Positions 48,706 to 58,061 of a DNA stretch of 64,000 nt are shown piece after piece. The DNA is from Devosia sp. ZB163. Its GTDB lineage: Bacteria; Pseudomonadota; Alphaproteobacteria; Rhizobiales; Devosiaceae. The translations under genes were made by a program, and so were the position numbers. The DNA lies in assembly GCF_028613635.1 (NCBI RefSeq), contig NZ_JAQRMY010000004.1, positions 327,181 through 391,180 on the forward strand, given 5' to 3'. Within the stretch, counting starts at the first letter, position 1. Every line of letters begins with the position of its first letter. The notes beneath the pieces are model-generated. The model was not told where the DNA came from. It did not search any database and saw only the letters and a list, made by a program, of their open reading frames with translations.

Positions 48706-49095
48706 ATGGCTGAGCCGGGGGCGGGGTTCTACCCCCAGCAGGTGCCCATCGACGCCTATGGCAATGGCGGGTTCCGCTTCGCGGGACTCAGCCATCGCGG
48801 TTCGCTTCTCTGCCTGCCGAGCGGCATGCAGGCATGGGACGTGACGCTGCCCGAACAGGTGACGATCGACAGCCTGGCGCGGGTCTTCGAGGTGGCCGAG
48901 CAACTGGACGTGCTGCTCATTGGACTGGGCGGCGATATCGCGAGGCTCGATCCGGCGGTGCGCGCCGCGCTGAAGCAGCAAGGCGTGATCGTCGAGGCGA
49001 TCGCGACCGGCGGGGCGGTGCGGACCTACAACGTGCTGCTGGCTGAGGATCGTGCGGTAGGCGCCGCGCTCCTCGCCGTCGAGAACGCTCGATGA
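48706..49095 (+). CDS. Mth938-domain protein (NDUFAF3-like)
   Basis: A 129-residue soluble protein of the Mth938/DUF498 family, visible as VPIDAYGNGGFRFAGLSHRGSLLCLPSGMQAWDV and VLLIGLGGDIARLDPAVRAALKQQGVIVEAI. Human NDUFAF3, a complex I assembly factor, belongs to this family and has been noted for its bacterial linkage with secDF. It starts three bases after secDF and overlaps the next gene by four bases, so this arrangement is seen here too. Confidence 0.87.
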   Translation: MAEPGAGFYPQQVPIDAYGNGGFRFAGLSHRGSLLCLPSGMQAWDVTLPEQVTIDSLARVFEVAEQLDVLLIGLGGDIARLDPAVRAALKQQGVIVEAIATGGAVRTYNVLLAEDRAVGAALLAVENAR

Positions 49096-49928
49096 GCGGT
49101 GAAGTCGACTACGTCGGGAGCTTCCTCCGCGACGCCGATCGCGACCGCTACTATGCTTCGCTGTTGCTGAAGGAGCCCGAGAGGGCGGCGGCGCAGTCGA
49201 TCTACGCGTTCGCGGCGGACGTCGCCTCCATTCGCGACCGGGCCCGCGAGCCCGCCGCTGGCGAGATTCGGCTGCAATGGTGGGCAGATGCGCTGAAGGG
49301 CGAGGGGCACGGCAACGTGCGGCAGAACCCGCTTGCGGCGGCATTGCTCGATACGCTCGAGAAGTATCAGTTGCCGGCCGGCCCGCTGCTCCGGCTGGTC
49401 GCTACGCGGCGCTTCGATCTCTATCACGATCCGATGCCGGACGTGCCGAGCTTCGAGGGCTATGCCGGCGAGACCGTGTCGGTTCTCTACCAGCTCGCCG
49501 CGATGGTGTTGAATGGCGGAGCCGAGGTGGAGACGGGCGATGCTGCCGGGCACCTGGGCGTGGCGCATGCGCTGGTCGGGCATCTGCGCTCGTTCGGCTA
49601 CAATGCCTCGACCGGACGGCTCTTCCTGCCGCTCAGCATCTTCGTCGCCAACGGCGTCACGGAGTCCGAGATTTTCGCAGGCAAGGAGAGCGAGGGGCTG
49701 ATGGCTGCGCTGGGCCAACTGCAGGACCTGGCCGTAGAGCACCTGAACAAGGCCGGCGCCGCAATCGCGGAACTGCCCAAGCCGTTGCGGCCGGCTTTCG
49801 CTCCCATCGCCATTCTGGGACGACAGGCCGATCTTGCTACTTCGGTCAGTTCTCCCTTCATCCAGCCGCCGGACCTTTCCGACTGGCGCAGAATCGCGAT
49901 GATGGGCTGGTGGGCCTGGCGCAACTGA
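49092..49928 (+). CDS. squalene/phytoene synthase-family protein (NDUFAF6-like)
   Basis: A 278-residue all-helical protein of the squalene/phytoene synthase fold. DRDRYYASLLLKEPERAAAQSIYAFAADVASIRD and IRLQWWADALKG correspond to the first active-site helix region, but the usual DxxxD metal motif is not clearly kept. GYNASTGRLFLPLSI fits the shorter NDUFAF6 branch. Together with the NDUFAF3-like gene it overlaps by four bases, a role in respiratory complex I assembly is more likely than isoprenoid synthesis. That is inference. Confidence 0.83.
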   Translation: MSGEVDYVGSFLRDADRDRYYASLLLKEPERAAAQSIYAFAADVASIRDRAREPAAGEIRLQWWADALKGEGHGNVRQNPLAAALLDTLEKYQLPAGPLLRLVATRRFDLYHDPMPDVPSFEGYAGETVSVLYQLAAMVLNGGAEVETGDAAGHLGVAHALVGHLRSFGYNASTGRLFLPLSIFVANGVTESEIFAGKESEGLMAALGQLQDLAVEHLNKAGAAIAELPKPLRPAFAPIAILGRQADLATSVSSPFIQPPDLSDWRRIAMMGWWAWRN

Positions 49929-49938
49929 CGAGGGAACG

Positions 49939-51681
49939 ATGGACATCCGGGGCTGGTTGCAGAAGCAGGCGCCGGATTTCGTCTCGACCTTTGCGCGGTT
50001 TCCCTTCGCCATAACGCTCGCGGCGACCGCCACGGTCGTCTTCATCGCCTACTCCAACGGCTATGCCTGGGCTCGGGATGAGCTCTGGGGGCGTGCGTTG
50101 CTTGGCCTTGCGACGGGTGCTGTCGTGGCCGTTGCCGGGGTGTTCTTCAGCGAAAGCCGACCAGACAGCCGCCTGGCCGTGCTGCTGTTCGCCTATGTCG
50201 CACCGGTTCTCGTGGTCGCTGCGTTTCTCGGTACGGACATCGCCTGGCTCGCACCATGGTTGCTACCGGTGGTCGCGATCCTTTGGCTGTCGGTATCGCC
50301 GTTCACGCGCGTGGGGCACGGCGCCGAACGCGAGGGGCTGGAGGACCGGTTCTGGTGGATCAACCACCAGGCCGTCGCCTCGGCGGTCATCGGGGCTGCT
50401 GCCTTCCTGCTGGTGGCCTTGGGCATGGCGGCAATCGAGCGGTCGCTGGCGATCCTGTTCGGCTTCGAGACCGGGCTGGTGTTCTACAACTGGATATTGC
50501 CCTTTGCCGGGCTGTTCCTGACGCCGGTCTACTGGCTCTCGACCCTGCCGCAGGTGTCGGACTATCCGTCCGAGGGGCTGGTGCAGCCGGATTTCACCTC
50601 CAGGGCAGCGGGTTTCCTGGGGCAGTTCATCCTCGTGCCGCTGCTGCTCGTCTATGGATTGATCCTGCTCGCCTACACGGCTCAGATCGTCGTCACCCAG
50701 CGCCTGCCGGAGGGCATGATCGGCTGGATGGTGCTGGGCTTTGTCACCATCGGCGCTGCCACGTGGCTGCTGCTGCACCCCGCATTCATGCGCCAGCGGG
50801 CGCTCGTGCGTCTGTTCCGTCGCTGGTGGTTCTGGCTGACAGTCATTCCGCTGGCGCTGTTCTTTGTCGCCGTGAGCGTTCGGGTAGATGCCTATGGACT
50901 CACCCATGAACGGGTGCTGCTGCTCGCCGGTGGGGTTTGGGCAAGCCTGTTGGCCGGCGCATACCTGATCGGGCGTGGCGACATCCGGCTGATCCCGGCG
51001 CTGGCGGGCGGCATCCTGCTGCTGCTGTCGGCGGGGCCCTGGAACTATGCCAACCTGCCGGTCGTGCAGCAGGCGATGCGCCTCGATGCCTTGTTGAGTC
51101 AGCCGGGCAAGGGCGGCGCCAGCTTTCCGCCCGACTGGACGCCGGAACAGGTGGCCATGGCAGCGTCGATCCTCGACTACCTGCAATATGCGCCGGGCGG
51201 CGAGACCAAACTTGCTGAACTTCTACCGCGCTATGGCCTGAAGTTTGGCGCTGTCATGTCGGCATCGGTGCTGGAGGAGCTGGGCTACACGCACCCCGCC
51301 TACAGCGTGCCGGTGACCGGCATCAGCGCGCAGCGCGACAGTGCTACGCAGCAGATCGACGTGAGCGCCACGCCGGTATTGCTGGGGGCGCTGGCGCTCT
51401 ATCCGCCCAACGACGGGACCGTGGCGGGGCTGATCTTCCAGATCGAGGGCAACAGCTTCCGGGTGTTCAACCAGCCCGCGCCCGAGGTCGACCTGACCGC
51501 CTGGCTGGCCCGGCAATCCAATGGCAACCTGGTCGAGCCGTGGATCGACTTCGTCATCGGCGAGCGGAAGTACCGCTACGCCATCGACGCGCTGACGGCC
51601 GACCTGAGCGAGGGTGGCCAGCCGAAGCTGACCTACCTCTACGGAACGCTGTTCGCCTCGAGCCCTATGCCCACGCCATGA
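49939..51681 (+). CDS. DUF4153 polytopic membrane protein
   Basis: A 580-residue protein with about twelve hydrophobic segments in residues 20-375 and a C-terminal soluble part of about 200 residues. The membrane region matches the DUF4153 family by segments such as [20 protein letters not shown] and [27 protein letters not shown]. Function is unknown. It begins 10 bases after the NDUFAF6-like gene and its end overlaps the convergent trmFO stop by 17 bases. Confidence 0.85.
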   Translation: MDIRGWLQKQAPDFVSTFARFPFAITLAATATVVFIAYSNGYAWARDELWGRALLGLATGAVVAVAGVFFSESRPDSRLAVLLFAYVAPVLVVAAFLGTDIAWLAPWLLPVVAILWLSVSPFTRVGHGAEREGLEDRFWWINHQAVASAVIGAAAFLLVALGMAAIERSLAILFGFETGLVFYNWILPFAGLFLTPVYWLSTLPQVSDYPSEGLVQPDFTSRAAGFLGQFILVPLLLVYGLILLAYTAQIVVTQRLPEGMIGWMVLGFVTIGAATWLLLHPAFMRQRALVRLFRRWWFWLTVIPLALFFVAVSVRVDAYGLTHERVLLLAGGVWASLLAGAYLIGRGDIRLIPALAGGILLLLSAGPWNYANLPVVQQAMRLDALLSQPGKGGASFPPDWTPEQVAMAASILDYLQYAPGGETKLAELLPRYGLKFGAVMSASVLEELGYTHPAYSVPVTGISAQRDSATQQIDVSATPVLLGALALYPPNDGTVAGLIFQIEGNSFRVFNQPAPEVDLTAWLARQSNGNLVEPWIDFVIGERKYRYAIDALTADLSEGGQPKLTYLYGTLFASSPMPTP

Positions 51682-53050
51682 TGTCGTCGAGCGCCCGGGA
51701 GGTGATCGCCTCTTTCTTGGCGATCGTCTTCTCGGTCGATTTCCAGCGGCCGACATGGCCTTCGGGCTTGGTGATCGAGACCGGGGGGAAGAGGCCGAAG
51801 TTGACGTTCATCGGCTGGAAGCTGCGGGCGCCGGAATAGGCTTCGGCTTCAAGGTGGCCGCCGGTGATGTGGTTGATCAGGGCGCCCATGGCCGTGGTCC
51901 CGGGCGGGATGGAGAGCGTCTCGCCCCGCGCATCGGCAGCGGCGAGGCGGCCGGCCATGAGGCCGACCGCGGCGCTTTCGACATAGCCTTCGACACCGGT
52001 GACCTGGCCGGCAAAGCGCAGGCGGGGCATGGCCCTGAGCTTGAGGTCGGCGCCCAGCACCTTGGGCGAGTTGAGGAAGGTGTTGCGATGCAGTCCGCCG
52101 AGACGTGCGAACTGGGCGTTCTCGAGGCCCGGGATCATGCGGAAGATCTCGGTCTGGACGCCGTAGCGCACCTTGGTCTGGAAGCCGACCATGTTCCAGA
52201 GCGTGCCCAGCGCGTTGTCCTGCCGGAGCTGGACGATGGCGTGGCACTTGACGGTGGGGTTGCGCGGGTTGGTGAGGCCAACCGGCTTCATCGGGCCCCA
52301 GCGCAGGGTGTCGCGACCGCGCTCGGCCATGATCTCGATGGGCAGGCAGCCGTCGAAGTAGGGGACCTTCTCCCACTCCTTGAACTCGTGCAGGGGGGCG
52401 GCGATCAGCGCGTCGACGAAGGCGTTGTACTGCTTCTCGTCCATCGGGCAGTTCAGGTAATCCTGCCCGTTGCCCATGGGGCCGACCTTGTCGTAGCGCG
52501 ACTGGGCCCAGACGATATCCCGGTCGATACTGTCGCCATGGATGATCGGCGCGATGGCGTCGAAAAATGCGAGCGCGTCCTCGCCGGTGAGCTTCTGGAT
52601 AGCCTCCGCGAGGGCAGGGGAGGTCAGCGGCCCGGTGGCGACAATGACATTGTCCCATTCCTCGGGCGGCAGGCCGGCAATCTCGCCGCGCTCGATCGAG
52701 ATGTTGGGATGGTTGTGGATGGCGGCGGTCACCGCATCCGAGAATGCGTCGCGATCGACCGCCAGCGCGCCACCGGCCGGCAGCTTGTGCGCATCGGCGG
52801 CGCGCATGATCAGCGAGTTGCAGCGGCGCATCTCTTCATGCAGCAGCCCGACGGCGTTGTGCTGGTGATCGTCGGAGCGGAAGCTGTTGGAGCAGACGAG
52901 CTCGGCGAAGCCCTCGGTCTGATGCGCGTCGGTCTTAATGACCGGGCGCATCTCGTGGAGGATGACCTTGGCGCCGGCCTCGGCGGCCTGCCATGCGGCT
53001 TCGGACCCGGCGAGCCCGGCGCCGATGACGTGAATGGGTTGTTTCGACAT
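51665..53050 (-). CDS. trmFO: methylenetetrahydrofolate-tRNA-(uracil-5-)-methyltransferase TrmFO
   Basis: Flavin- and folate-dependent enzyme that makes m5U54 in tRNA. The 461-residue protein has the FAD-binding [19 protein letters not shown] (8-26), the invariant [11 protein letters not shown] with catalytic-region cysteine C53, and the C-terminal [12 protein letters not shown]. This replaces the SAM-dependent TrmA type. The next minus-strand gene upstream ends 47 bases away. Confidence 0.95.
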   Translation of the reverse strand: MSKQPIHVIGAGLAGSEAAWQAAEAGAKVILHEMRPVIKTDAHQTEGFAELVCSNSFRSDDHQHNAVGLLHEEMRRCNSLIMRAADAHKLPAGGALAVDRDAFSDAVTAAIHNHPNISIERGEIAGLPPEEWDNVIVATGPLTSPALAEAIQKLTGEDALAFFDAIAPIIHGDSIDRDIVWAQSRYDKVGPMGNGQDYLNCPMDEKQYNAFVDALIAAPLHEFKEWEKVPYFDGCLPIEIMAERGRDTLRWGPMKPVGLTNPRNPTVKCHAIVQLRQDNALGTLWNMVGFQTKVRYGVQTEIFRMIPGLENAQFARLGGLHRNTFLNSPKVLGADLKLRAMPRLRFAGQVTGVEGYVESAAVGLMAGRLAAADARGETLSIPPGTTAMGALINHITGGHLEAEAYSGARSFQPMNVNFGLFPPVSITKPEGHVGRWKSTEKTIAKKEAITSRALDDIMAWA

Positions 53051-53097
53051 GGGCGCCAGATAGCAAGTCAGCGCCGCCCCGGCAATGCCGCGGTCAG

Positions 53098-53778
53098 TCA
53101 GTCGAGCCAGGGGAACCCGTCGGGATCGGCCTTGGCGCGCGCAAGGACGGTGGCATCGTCATGTCCGCGGATCCGGTCCAGCAGCGGGAAATCCTCGGGG
53201 GCGACGGAGATGCGGGCGAGCGGCGCTACAGCCTCGAGGCTCGCCCATTGCGGGATATGCACCTGCTGGCCGGCAACCGACAGCGGCGGCATCGGCTCGA
53301 AGCCGTCGCCGGGAAGGAAGTAGAGCGTGCCCGGTCGGAATGCGCGGGCATCGAGCGCGGGTTGGCTGATCGAGAAGAAGTACCAGGGATCGCTGAGAAC
53401 ATCGCCGGCCAGCTCGACGCGGAGGGCGGAGTTGAGCAGCAGCATGGGGTGCGTCGCCCGGTCGAGGATGGCGTAGTACATCGCCCACAGCCCGTCGGAA
53501 GCACCGTACACGGCCTTGCGGTTGCCGAAGGGGTGGGCGTCTTGCGCCTGACGGGGTTCGAACCGCTCGATCGTGGCGTTCTGCGAGCCGTGGGCAATGA
53601 GCCGGCGCGAGTCGACCACGTGGCTGACGAACTGCCAGCGCGGCCAGGGCAGATCGTAGTCGATGAGGGCGTTGGGGCCGTCGGACACGGCGCGATCGAA
53701 CAACTCATCGAATGCTGCGACCGCTCCGGCACCGGGCATGGCAGGGCGCGAGATGAAGTGCGATGGCAGCTCGGACAT
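53098..53778 (-). CDS. unknown protein with ADP-ribosyltransferase-like motifs
   Basis: A 226-residue soluble protein of no family I can name. [17 protein letters not shown] (near residue 60) followed by [21 protein letters not shown] (near residue 85) resembles the H-G-S and V-Y-x-x-x-D/Y core of PARP/Tpt1-like ADP-ribosyltransferases. The rest is beta-rich, with [13 protein letters not shown] and [16 protein letters not shown] 53778 follows GAGGGG at good spacing. GTG 53793 is an alternative. It sits alone between trmFO and a divergent GST gene. Enzyme activity is inference. Confidence 0.75.
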   Translation of the reverse strand: MSELPSHFISRPAMPGAGAVAAFDELFDRAVSDGPNALIDYDLPWPRWQFVSHVVDSRRLIAHGSQNATIERFEPRQAQDAHPFGNRKAVYGASDGLWAMYYAILDRATHPMLLLNSALRVELAGDVLSDPWYFFSISQPALDARAFRPGTLYFLPGDGFEPMPPLSVAGQQVHIPQWASLEAVAPLARISVAPEDFPLLDRIRGHDDATVLARAKADPDGFPWLD

Positions 53779-53865
53779 GGCGTGACCCCTCACAGAATGG
53801 GGCGGAGACTATCATTGTCGCGGCGCGATGGAACTCCACAAGGCGGGCAGGCTCCGTTGCGTATG

Positions 53866-53889
53866 GCCACTGCTATCGATAGCAATGGC
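53866..53889. promoter_or_regulatory. 24-bp palindrome in front of the GST gene
   Basis: The perfect core TGCTATCGATAGCA (53871-53884) extends by GCCA and TGGC on the two sides with one mismatched pair, giving 12-base arms. It ends 23 bases before the GST start. The size and symmetry fit a dimeric repressor operator. No regulator gene is adjacent. Confidence 0.5.
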
Positions 53890-53912
53890 GCGAAGCACAG
53901 GAGGCCGCCACC

Positions 53913-54560
53913 ATGACCATCACGCTCTGGGGACGGCTCAGCTCGTGCAATGTGCAGAAGGCCGTGTGGGCGCTCGAAGAGCTCGAGCTGCCATACGGGC
54001 ACGTGCCACTCGGCGGCCGGCACGGTGGCAATGATGCACCGGAGTACCGCGCCCTCAACCCCAACGGACTGGTGCCGACACTACGCGACGGCGATCTCGT
54101 CGTGTGGGAGAGCCATGCGGTGGTGCGCTACCTCGGCGCCGAGTATGGCAGCGGGCTGCTGTTCCCGCAGCAGGCGCGCGACCGGGCGGCGGCCGACCAG
54201 TGGACGGACTGGACGGCGACGACCTTCCAGCCGGCCTGGATCGGACTGTTCTGGGCAAAGGTCCGCACCCCCGAAGCGGAGCAGGACGCCGTGGCGATCG
54301 CCCGCGCCCACGATGCGACGGTGCGGTGTTTCCAACTGCTCGAGGACAGGCTGGGGCAGTCCCGCTACCTCGGTGGCCACGACTTCACCTATGCCGACAT
54401 CGTGGCCGGCGTTTCGCTCTACCGCTGGTCGACCATGGAAATCGACCGCCCGAGTTTGCCTCACGTCGAGGCCTGGCACGAGCGGCTGAACGAGCGTGCG
54501 GCCTTCTGCAAGGCGGTGAATGTCCCTTACGACGAACTGGTCGGGCGGCTCGCGTTCTAG
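53913..54560 (+). CDS. glutathione S-transferase family protein
   Basis: A 215-residue protein with the N-terminal thioredoxin-like domain (LWGRLSSCNVQKAVWALEELELPY, PNGLVPTLRDGD, VWESHAVVRYLG with the glutathione-binding E-S pair) and a helical C-terminal domain (FTYADIVAGVSLYRW). Substrate is unknown. AGGAGG precedes the ATG. A 24-bp palindrome just upstream suggests regulated expression. Confidence 0.9.
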   Translation: MTITLWGRLSSCNVQKAVWALEELELPYGHVPLGGRHGGNDAPEYRALNPNGLVPTLRDGDLVVWESHAVVRYLGAEYGSGLLFPQQARDRAAADQWTDWTATTFQPAWIGLFWAKVRTPEAEQDAVAIARAHDATVRCFQLLEDRLGQSRYLGGHDFTYADIVAGVSLYRWSTMEIDRPSLPHVEAWHERLNERAAFCKAVNVPYDELVGRLAF

Positions 54561-54635
54561 CGCCGCTTCGGCTTGCCTAAGTGCCCGTGGCGTGACACAA
54601 ACCGCGCCAACGACAACGGGGGAGGGCGCTTCCGC

Positions 54636-55130
54636 ATGGCGAGACTCGTGGGCTTCTATCCCGGCTCGTTCGATCCGCTGACCAACGGGCACCTCGATGT
54701 CATCGAACGCGCCTGCAAGATCGTGGATGAGCTGGTGATCGCCGTTGGGACGCACCACTCCAAGAACCCGCTCTTCAGCCACATCGATCGCGTCGCACTG
54801 CTCAAGGCGGTGCTCGAACCGGTTGGCCGGCGGACCGACACCGATTTCCGGGTGGTGGATTTCGACGGCCTGGCGGTAAATGCGGCGCGCGAGAACGGTG
54901 CGCGGCTTATTATCCGCGGACTTCGCGACACCACAGACTACAATTACGAGATGCAGATGGTGGGCATGAACGCCCAGATGGCGCCGGACCTGCAGACGGT
55001 GTTCCTGCCGTCCTCCCCGCCCGTCCGCCACATCTCGGCCACGCTAGTACGTCAGATCGCGCAGCTCGGCGGCGATATCTCGAAGTTCGTTCCGCCCCAG
55101 GTAATCGAGGCACTCAAGAAAACAAAATGA
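54636..55130 (+). CDS. coaD: phosphopantetheine adenylyltransferase
   Basis: Fourth step of coenzyme A synthesis: 4'-phosphopantetheine plus ATP gives dephospho-CoA. The 164-residue protein has FYPGSFDPLTNGHLDVIERA with the nucleotidyltransferase H-x-x-x motif (TNGH), RGLRDTTDYNYEMQM and ISATLVRQIAQLGGDISKFVP. ATG 54636 is preferred over the upstream frame start, which adds non-conserved residues. It overlaps the cyclophilin start by four bases. Confidence 0.95.
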   Translation: MARLVGFYPGSFDPLTNGHLDVIERACKIVDELVIAVGTHHSKNPLFSHIDRVALLKAVLEPVGRRTDTDFRVVDFDGLAVNAARENGARLIIRGLRDTTDYNYEMQMVGMNAQMAPDLQTVFLPSSPPVRHISATLVRQIAQLGGDISKFVPPQVIEALKKTK

Positions 55131-55690
55131 CCGATCCTGTAAAGCGCGCCGGCGTTATCCTCGGCCTCATCGCAGCCGTGGTTGCCGGCTTCCTCGCCAT
55201 CTCAGTCGTCGCTCCGTCGGCGGCGCATGCCCAGTCGGGCACCCCCCACTGGATCCTCGAGCTCAAGGACGGCCCGGTCGATATCGAACTGCTGCCGGGC
55301 GTCGCGCCCAAGCATGTCGAGCGCATCATCGAGCTCACCAACGAGAAGTTCTACGACGGCATCGTCTTTCACCGGGTGATCGAGGGCTTCATGGCCCAGT
55401 CGGGTGACCCGACCGGTACCGGCACGGGCGGTTCGGACAAGCCGGACGTCGTCGCCGAGTTCAACGCCGAGTCGTTCACCCGTGGCGCCGTCGGCGCGGC
55501 GCGTACGAACGATCCAAACACGTTCAACTCGCAGTTCTTCATCTGCTTTGCCGATTGCACGTTCCTGAACGGGCAGTACACGGTGCTCGGCCGTGTCGTG
55601 TCCGGCATGGAAGTGGTCGACAAGATCACGCGCGGTGAGCCTCCGGCGAACCCCGACAAGATCATTTCTGCCAAGATCGAATACAAATAA
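55127..55690 (+). CDS. exported cyclophilin-type peptidyl-prolyl isomerase
   Basis: A 187-residue protein with an N-terminal signal or anchor (AGVILGLIAAVVAGFLAISVV, ending AAHAQ) and a cyclophilin domain: FYDGIVFHRVIEGFMAQSGDPTGTG, NTFNSQFFICFADCTFLNGQYTVLGRV. Catalytic arginine and surrounding residues (FHRV, GFMAQSGD) are kept. It should fold proteins in the periplasm. It overlaps coaD and precedes the cytoplasmic paralogue by 12 bases, a pair typical of this order. Confidence 0.93.
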   Translation: MTDPVKRAGVILGLIAAVVAGFLAISVVAPSAAHAQSGTPHWILELKDGPVDIELLPGVAPKHVERIIELTNEKFYDGIVFHRVIEGFMAQSGDPTGTGTGGSDKPDVVAEFNAESFTRGAVGAARTNDPNTFNSQFFICFADCTFLNGQYTVLGRVVSGMEVVDKITRGEPPANPDKIISAKIEYK

Positions 55691-55702
55691 GGAGCCCAAG
55701 CA

Positions 55703-56179
55703 ATGGCTTACGACGATCCCGAGAATACCCTCGTCATCGAAACCACCAAGGGCAAGGTGGTCATCGCCATGCGGCCGGACCTCGCTCCGAACCACGTTGC
55801 CCACATCAAGAAGCTCGCGCGCGAAGGCTTCTATGACGGCATCGTCTTTCACCGCGTGATCGACGGCTTCATGGCCCAGACCGGCGATCCGACCGGCACC
55901 GGCACGGGTTCCTCGAAGTACCCGAACCTCAAGCAGGAGTTCAGCGCCGAGCCGCACGTCCGCGGCACCGCGTCGATGGCCCGTGCCCAGAACCCGGACA
56001 GCGCCAACTCGCAGTTCTTCATCTGCTTTGGTGACGCCCGGTTCCTCGACCGTCAGTACACGGTGTGGGGCAAGGTGATCGAGGGCATGGAAAACGTCGA
56101 CCAGATCAAGCGCGGCGAGCCCGTGCGTGACCCGGACTCGATGGTTTCGGTCAAGGTCGCGGCCGACATCGCCGAATGA
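55703..56179 (+). CDS. cytoplasmic cyclophilin-type peptidyl-prolyl isomerase
   Basis: A 158-residue cyclophilin without signal peptide: FYDGIVFHRVIDGFMAQTGDPTGTG and NSANSQFFICFGDARFLDRQYTVWGKV. It is closely similar to the exported copy upstream, so the pair probably arose by duplication. ATG 55703 follows AAGGAG. Its stop overlaps the start of the small secreted protein gene by four bases. Confidence 0.94.
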   Translation: MAYDDPENTLVIETTKGKVVIAMRPDLAPNHVAHIKKLAREGFYDGIVFHRVIDGFMAQTGDPTGTGTGSSKYPNLKQEFSAEPHVRGTASMARAQNPDSANSQFFICFGDARFLDRQYTVWGKVIEGMENVDQIKRGEPVRDPDSMVSVKVAADIAE

Positions 56180-56574
56180 TCCGCCAGGCCGCAATCGCCA
56201 TCGTCGGCCTTTGCGGCCTCGCCACTCCGGCCTTCTCGACGGAGTGGATCAACTGCGCGTCGCCGGATGGCGGCGCCAGTTTCGATATTCTCGTCGGCAT
56301 GACCGACGTCATTTGGGTTGCCGGCATGACCATCACCGTCGGCGACAAGGTGTGGGCCACCGACCCGGCCTATGGACCGGGTGATCCCGTGGTCGTCGGC
56401 CAGGCATTCGAGGATGCCGAGACCCTCCGCATCGACGCGGTCGACCCTGCCGTCACCACCCGGGTTGCCGAGTTGCGCCTGTTCAAGGCGTCCGAGGCCG
56501 AGGCGGCCGTCCATGGCGGTACCCTGCGTATCCCGGGCCATGGTGCCTGGACGGTGAGCTGTTCCGGCCCCTGA
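56176..56574 (+). CDS. small secreted protein, unknown
   Basis: A 132-residue protein with a signal peptide ([21 protein letters not shown]) and a beta-rich mature part holding two cysteines that could form a disulfide (INCAS near residue 27 and VSCSG at the end). I recognise no family. The start overlaps the cyclophilin stop (ATGA) and the stop shares one base with queA (TGATG), so it belongs to this unit. The neighbour suggests a client or partner of the exported cyclophilin, which is speculation. Confidence 0.8.
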   Translation: MIRQAAIAIVGLCGLATPAFSTEWINCASPDGGASFDILVGMTDVIWVAGMTITVGDKVWATDPAYGPGDPVVVGQAFEDAETLRIDAVDPAVTTRVAELRLFKASEAEAAVHGGTLRIPGHGAWTVSCSGP

Positions 56575-57629
56575 TGCGCGTCGACGATTTCGATTTCGAA
56601 CTTCCGCCAGAGTGCATCGCGCTCCACCCCGCCGAGCCGCGGGATTCTGCTCGCATGCTCATCGTGCGGGCCGGCGAGGCGCTGGAGGATGCTCGCGTAA
56701 CCGATCTGTTGCGGGTGCTGCGCGCCGGCGACGTGCTCGTGGTGAACGACACCCGCGTGCTGCCGGCTGAACTCACAGGTACCCGTATCCGCGGCGACAA
56801 CCGTGCCTCGGTCAGCTTCAACCTGCACAAGCGGGTCGACGCCAACACCTGGCGGGCGTTCGCCCGGCCAGCGAAACGCCTGCATGTGCTCGACCGGCTG
56901 GAGCTGGGCGACAATGGCTCGATCCTCGCGACGGTAGCCGGCAAAGGCGAGACCGGCGAGGTGACGCTGGCTTTCGATCTTGGTGGGGCCGAGCTGGACG
57001 AGGCGATCAAGGCGCACGGCGCCATGCCGCTGCCGCCCTATATCGAGGCCAAGCGCCATACCGAAGAACGCGACAAATCGGACTACCAGACGGTTTATGC
57101 GGCTCGCGACGGTGCAGTGGCCGCGCCGACTGCAGGGCTCCATTTTACCGAACGCCTGCTGCAGAGGCTGGCCGACCATGGCGTCACCGTCGAGCGCGTG
57201 ACGCTGCATGTGGGGGCTGGGACGTTCCTGCCGGTGAAGGTCGACGATACCGACGACCACGTCATGCATGCGGAGTGGGGCGACATCCCCGCGGCAGTCG
57301 TGGAGCGTATCCTCGCCGCGAAGGCCAAGGGGGGCAGGGTGGTGGCCGTGGGGACCACGAGCCTCAGGCTGCTCGAGACGGCGGCACGTGCCACAGGCAC
57401 GCTACAGCCCTTCGTCGGCGACACCGACATCTTCATCACGCCGGGCTACCGCTTCAATGCGGTGGACATCCTGATGACGAACTTCCACCTGCCGCGCTCG
57501 ACCCTGTTCATGCTGGTCAGCGCCTTCGCCGGGCTCGACACGATGCGCGCGGCCTATGCGCATGCGATCGCCAACGGTTACCGGTTCTATTCGTACGGCG
57601 ACTCCAGCCTGCTGTTCCGGGCAGACTAA
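56574..57629 (+). CDS. queA: S-adenosylmethionine:tRNA ribosyltransferase-isomerase
   Basis: Moves the ribosyl group of SAM onto preQ1 in tRNA to form epoxyqueuosine. The 351-residue protein shows the typical start [19 protein letters not shown], then [28 protein letters not shown] and [20 protein letters not shown]. All are family signatures. It acts one step after Tgt, whose gene lies 432 bases downstream beyond the GYD-domain gene. Confidence 0.96.
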   Translation: MRVDDFDFELPPECIALHPAEPRDSARMLIVRAGEALEDARVTDLLRVLRAGDVLVVNDTRVLPAELTGTRIRGDNRASVSFNLHKRVDANTWRAFARPAKRLHVLDRLELGDNGSILATVAGKGETGEVTLAFDLGGAELDEAIKAHGAMPLPPYIEAKRHTEERDKSDYQTVYAARDGAVAAPTAGLHFTERLLQRLADHGVTVERVTLHVGAGTFLPVKVDDTDDHVMHAEWGDIPAAVVERILAAKAKGGRVVAVGTTSLRLLETAARATGTLQPFVGDTDIFITPGYRFNAVDILMTNFHLPRSTLFMLVSAFAGLDTMRAAYAHAIANGYRFYSYGDSSLLFRAD

Positions 57630-57723
57630 CCGCTAAACCGGCGCTCCCGTTTCCGGGCCTTCCGAAAAGGAATAATATCGGGTCGCGAAGGAAATGCCTT
57701 CGCTGAACCGGTAGGAGCGTCTG

Positions 57724-58014
57724 ATGTCGAAGTACATACTGCTGCTCAACTGGACCGAGCAGGGGATAAAGGCGATCAAGGAATCCGCGAACCGCTATGA
57801 TGCCGCCAAGGAGGTGGCGCGAAGCCTCGGCTGCACGCTGGAATCCATCCACCTGACTTTCGGCGCCTATGACCTGGTCGGCATGCTCGATGCCCCCAGC
57901 GACGAGGCGGCCGCGACCTTCAACCTGAGACTGGCGTCCGGCGGCGCGGTGCGCGGCACGACGCTCAAGGCATTCCCCGAGGCCGAGTACCGCAAGATCA
58001 TCGGTGCTCTCTGA
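57724..58014 (+). CDS. GYD domain protein
   Basis: A 96-residue ferredoxin-like fold protein of the GYD family. KYILLLNWTEQGIKAIKES and the motif FGAYDLVGMLDAPSDEAA carry the family pattern (GAYD for GYD). Members are small dimeric proteins without known activity. It lies between queA and tgt on the same strand, with ribosome-binding site TAGGAG upstream. A role in queuosine modification is only suggested by place. Confidence 0.85.
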   Translation: MSKYILLLNWTEQGIKAIKESANRYDAAKEVARSLGCTLESIHLTFGAYDLVGMLDAPSDEAAATFNLRLASGGAVRGTTLKAFPEAEYRKIIGAL

Positions 58015-58061
58015 TACCCGGGCGGGGTGACAGGAACCGATCGGCCCGCTAATAGCCCGGC

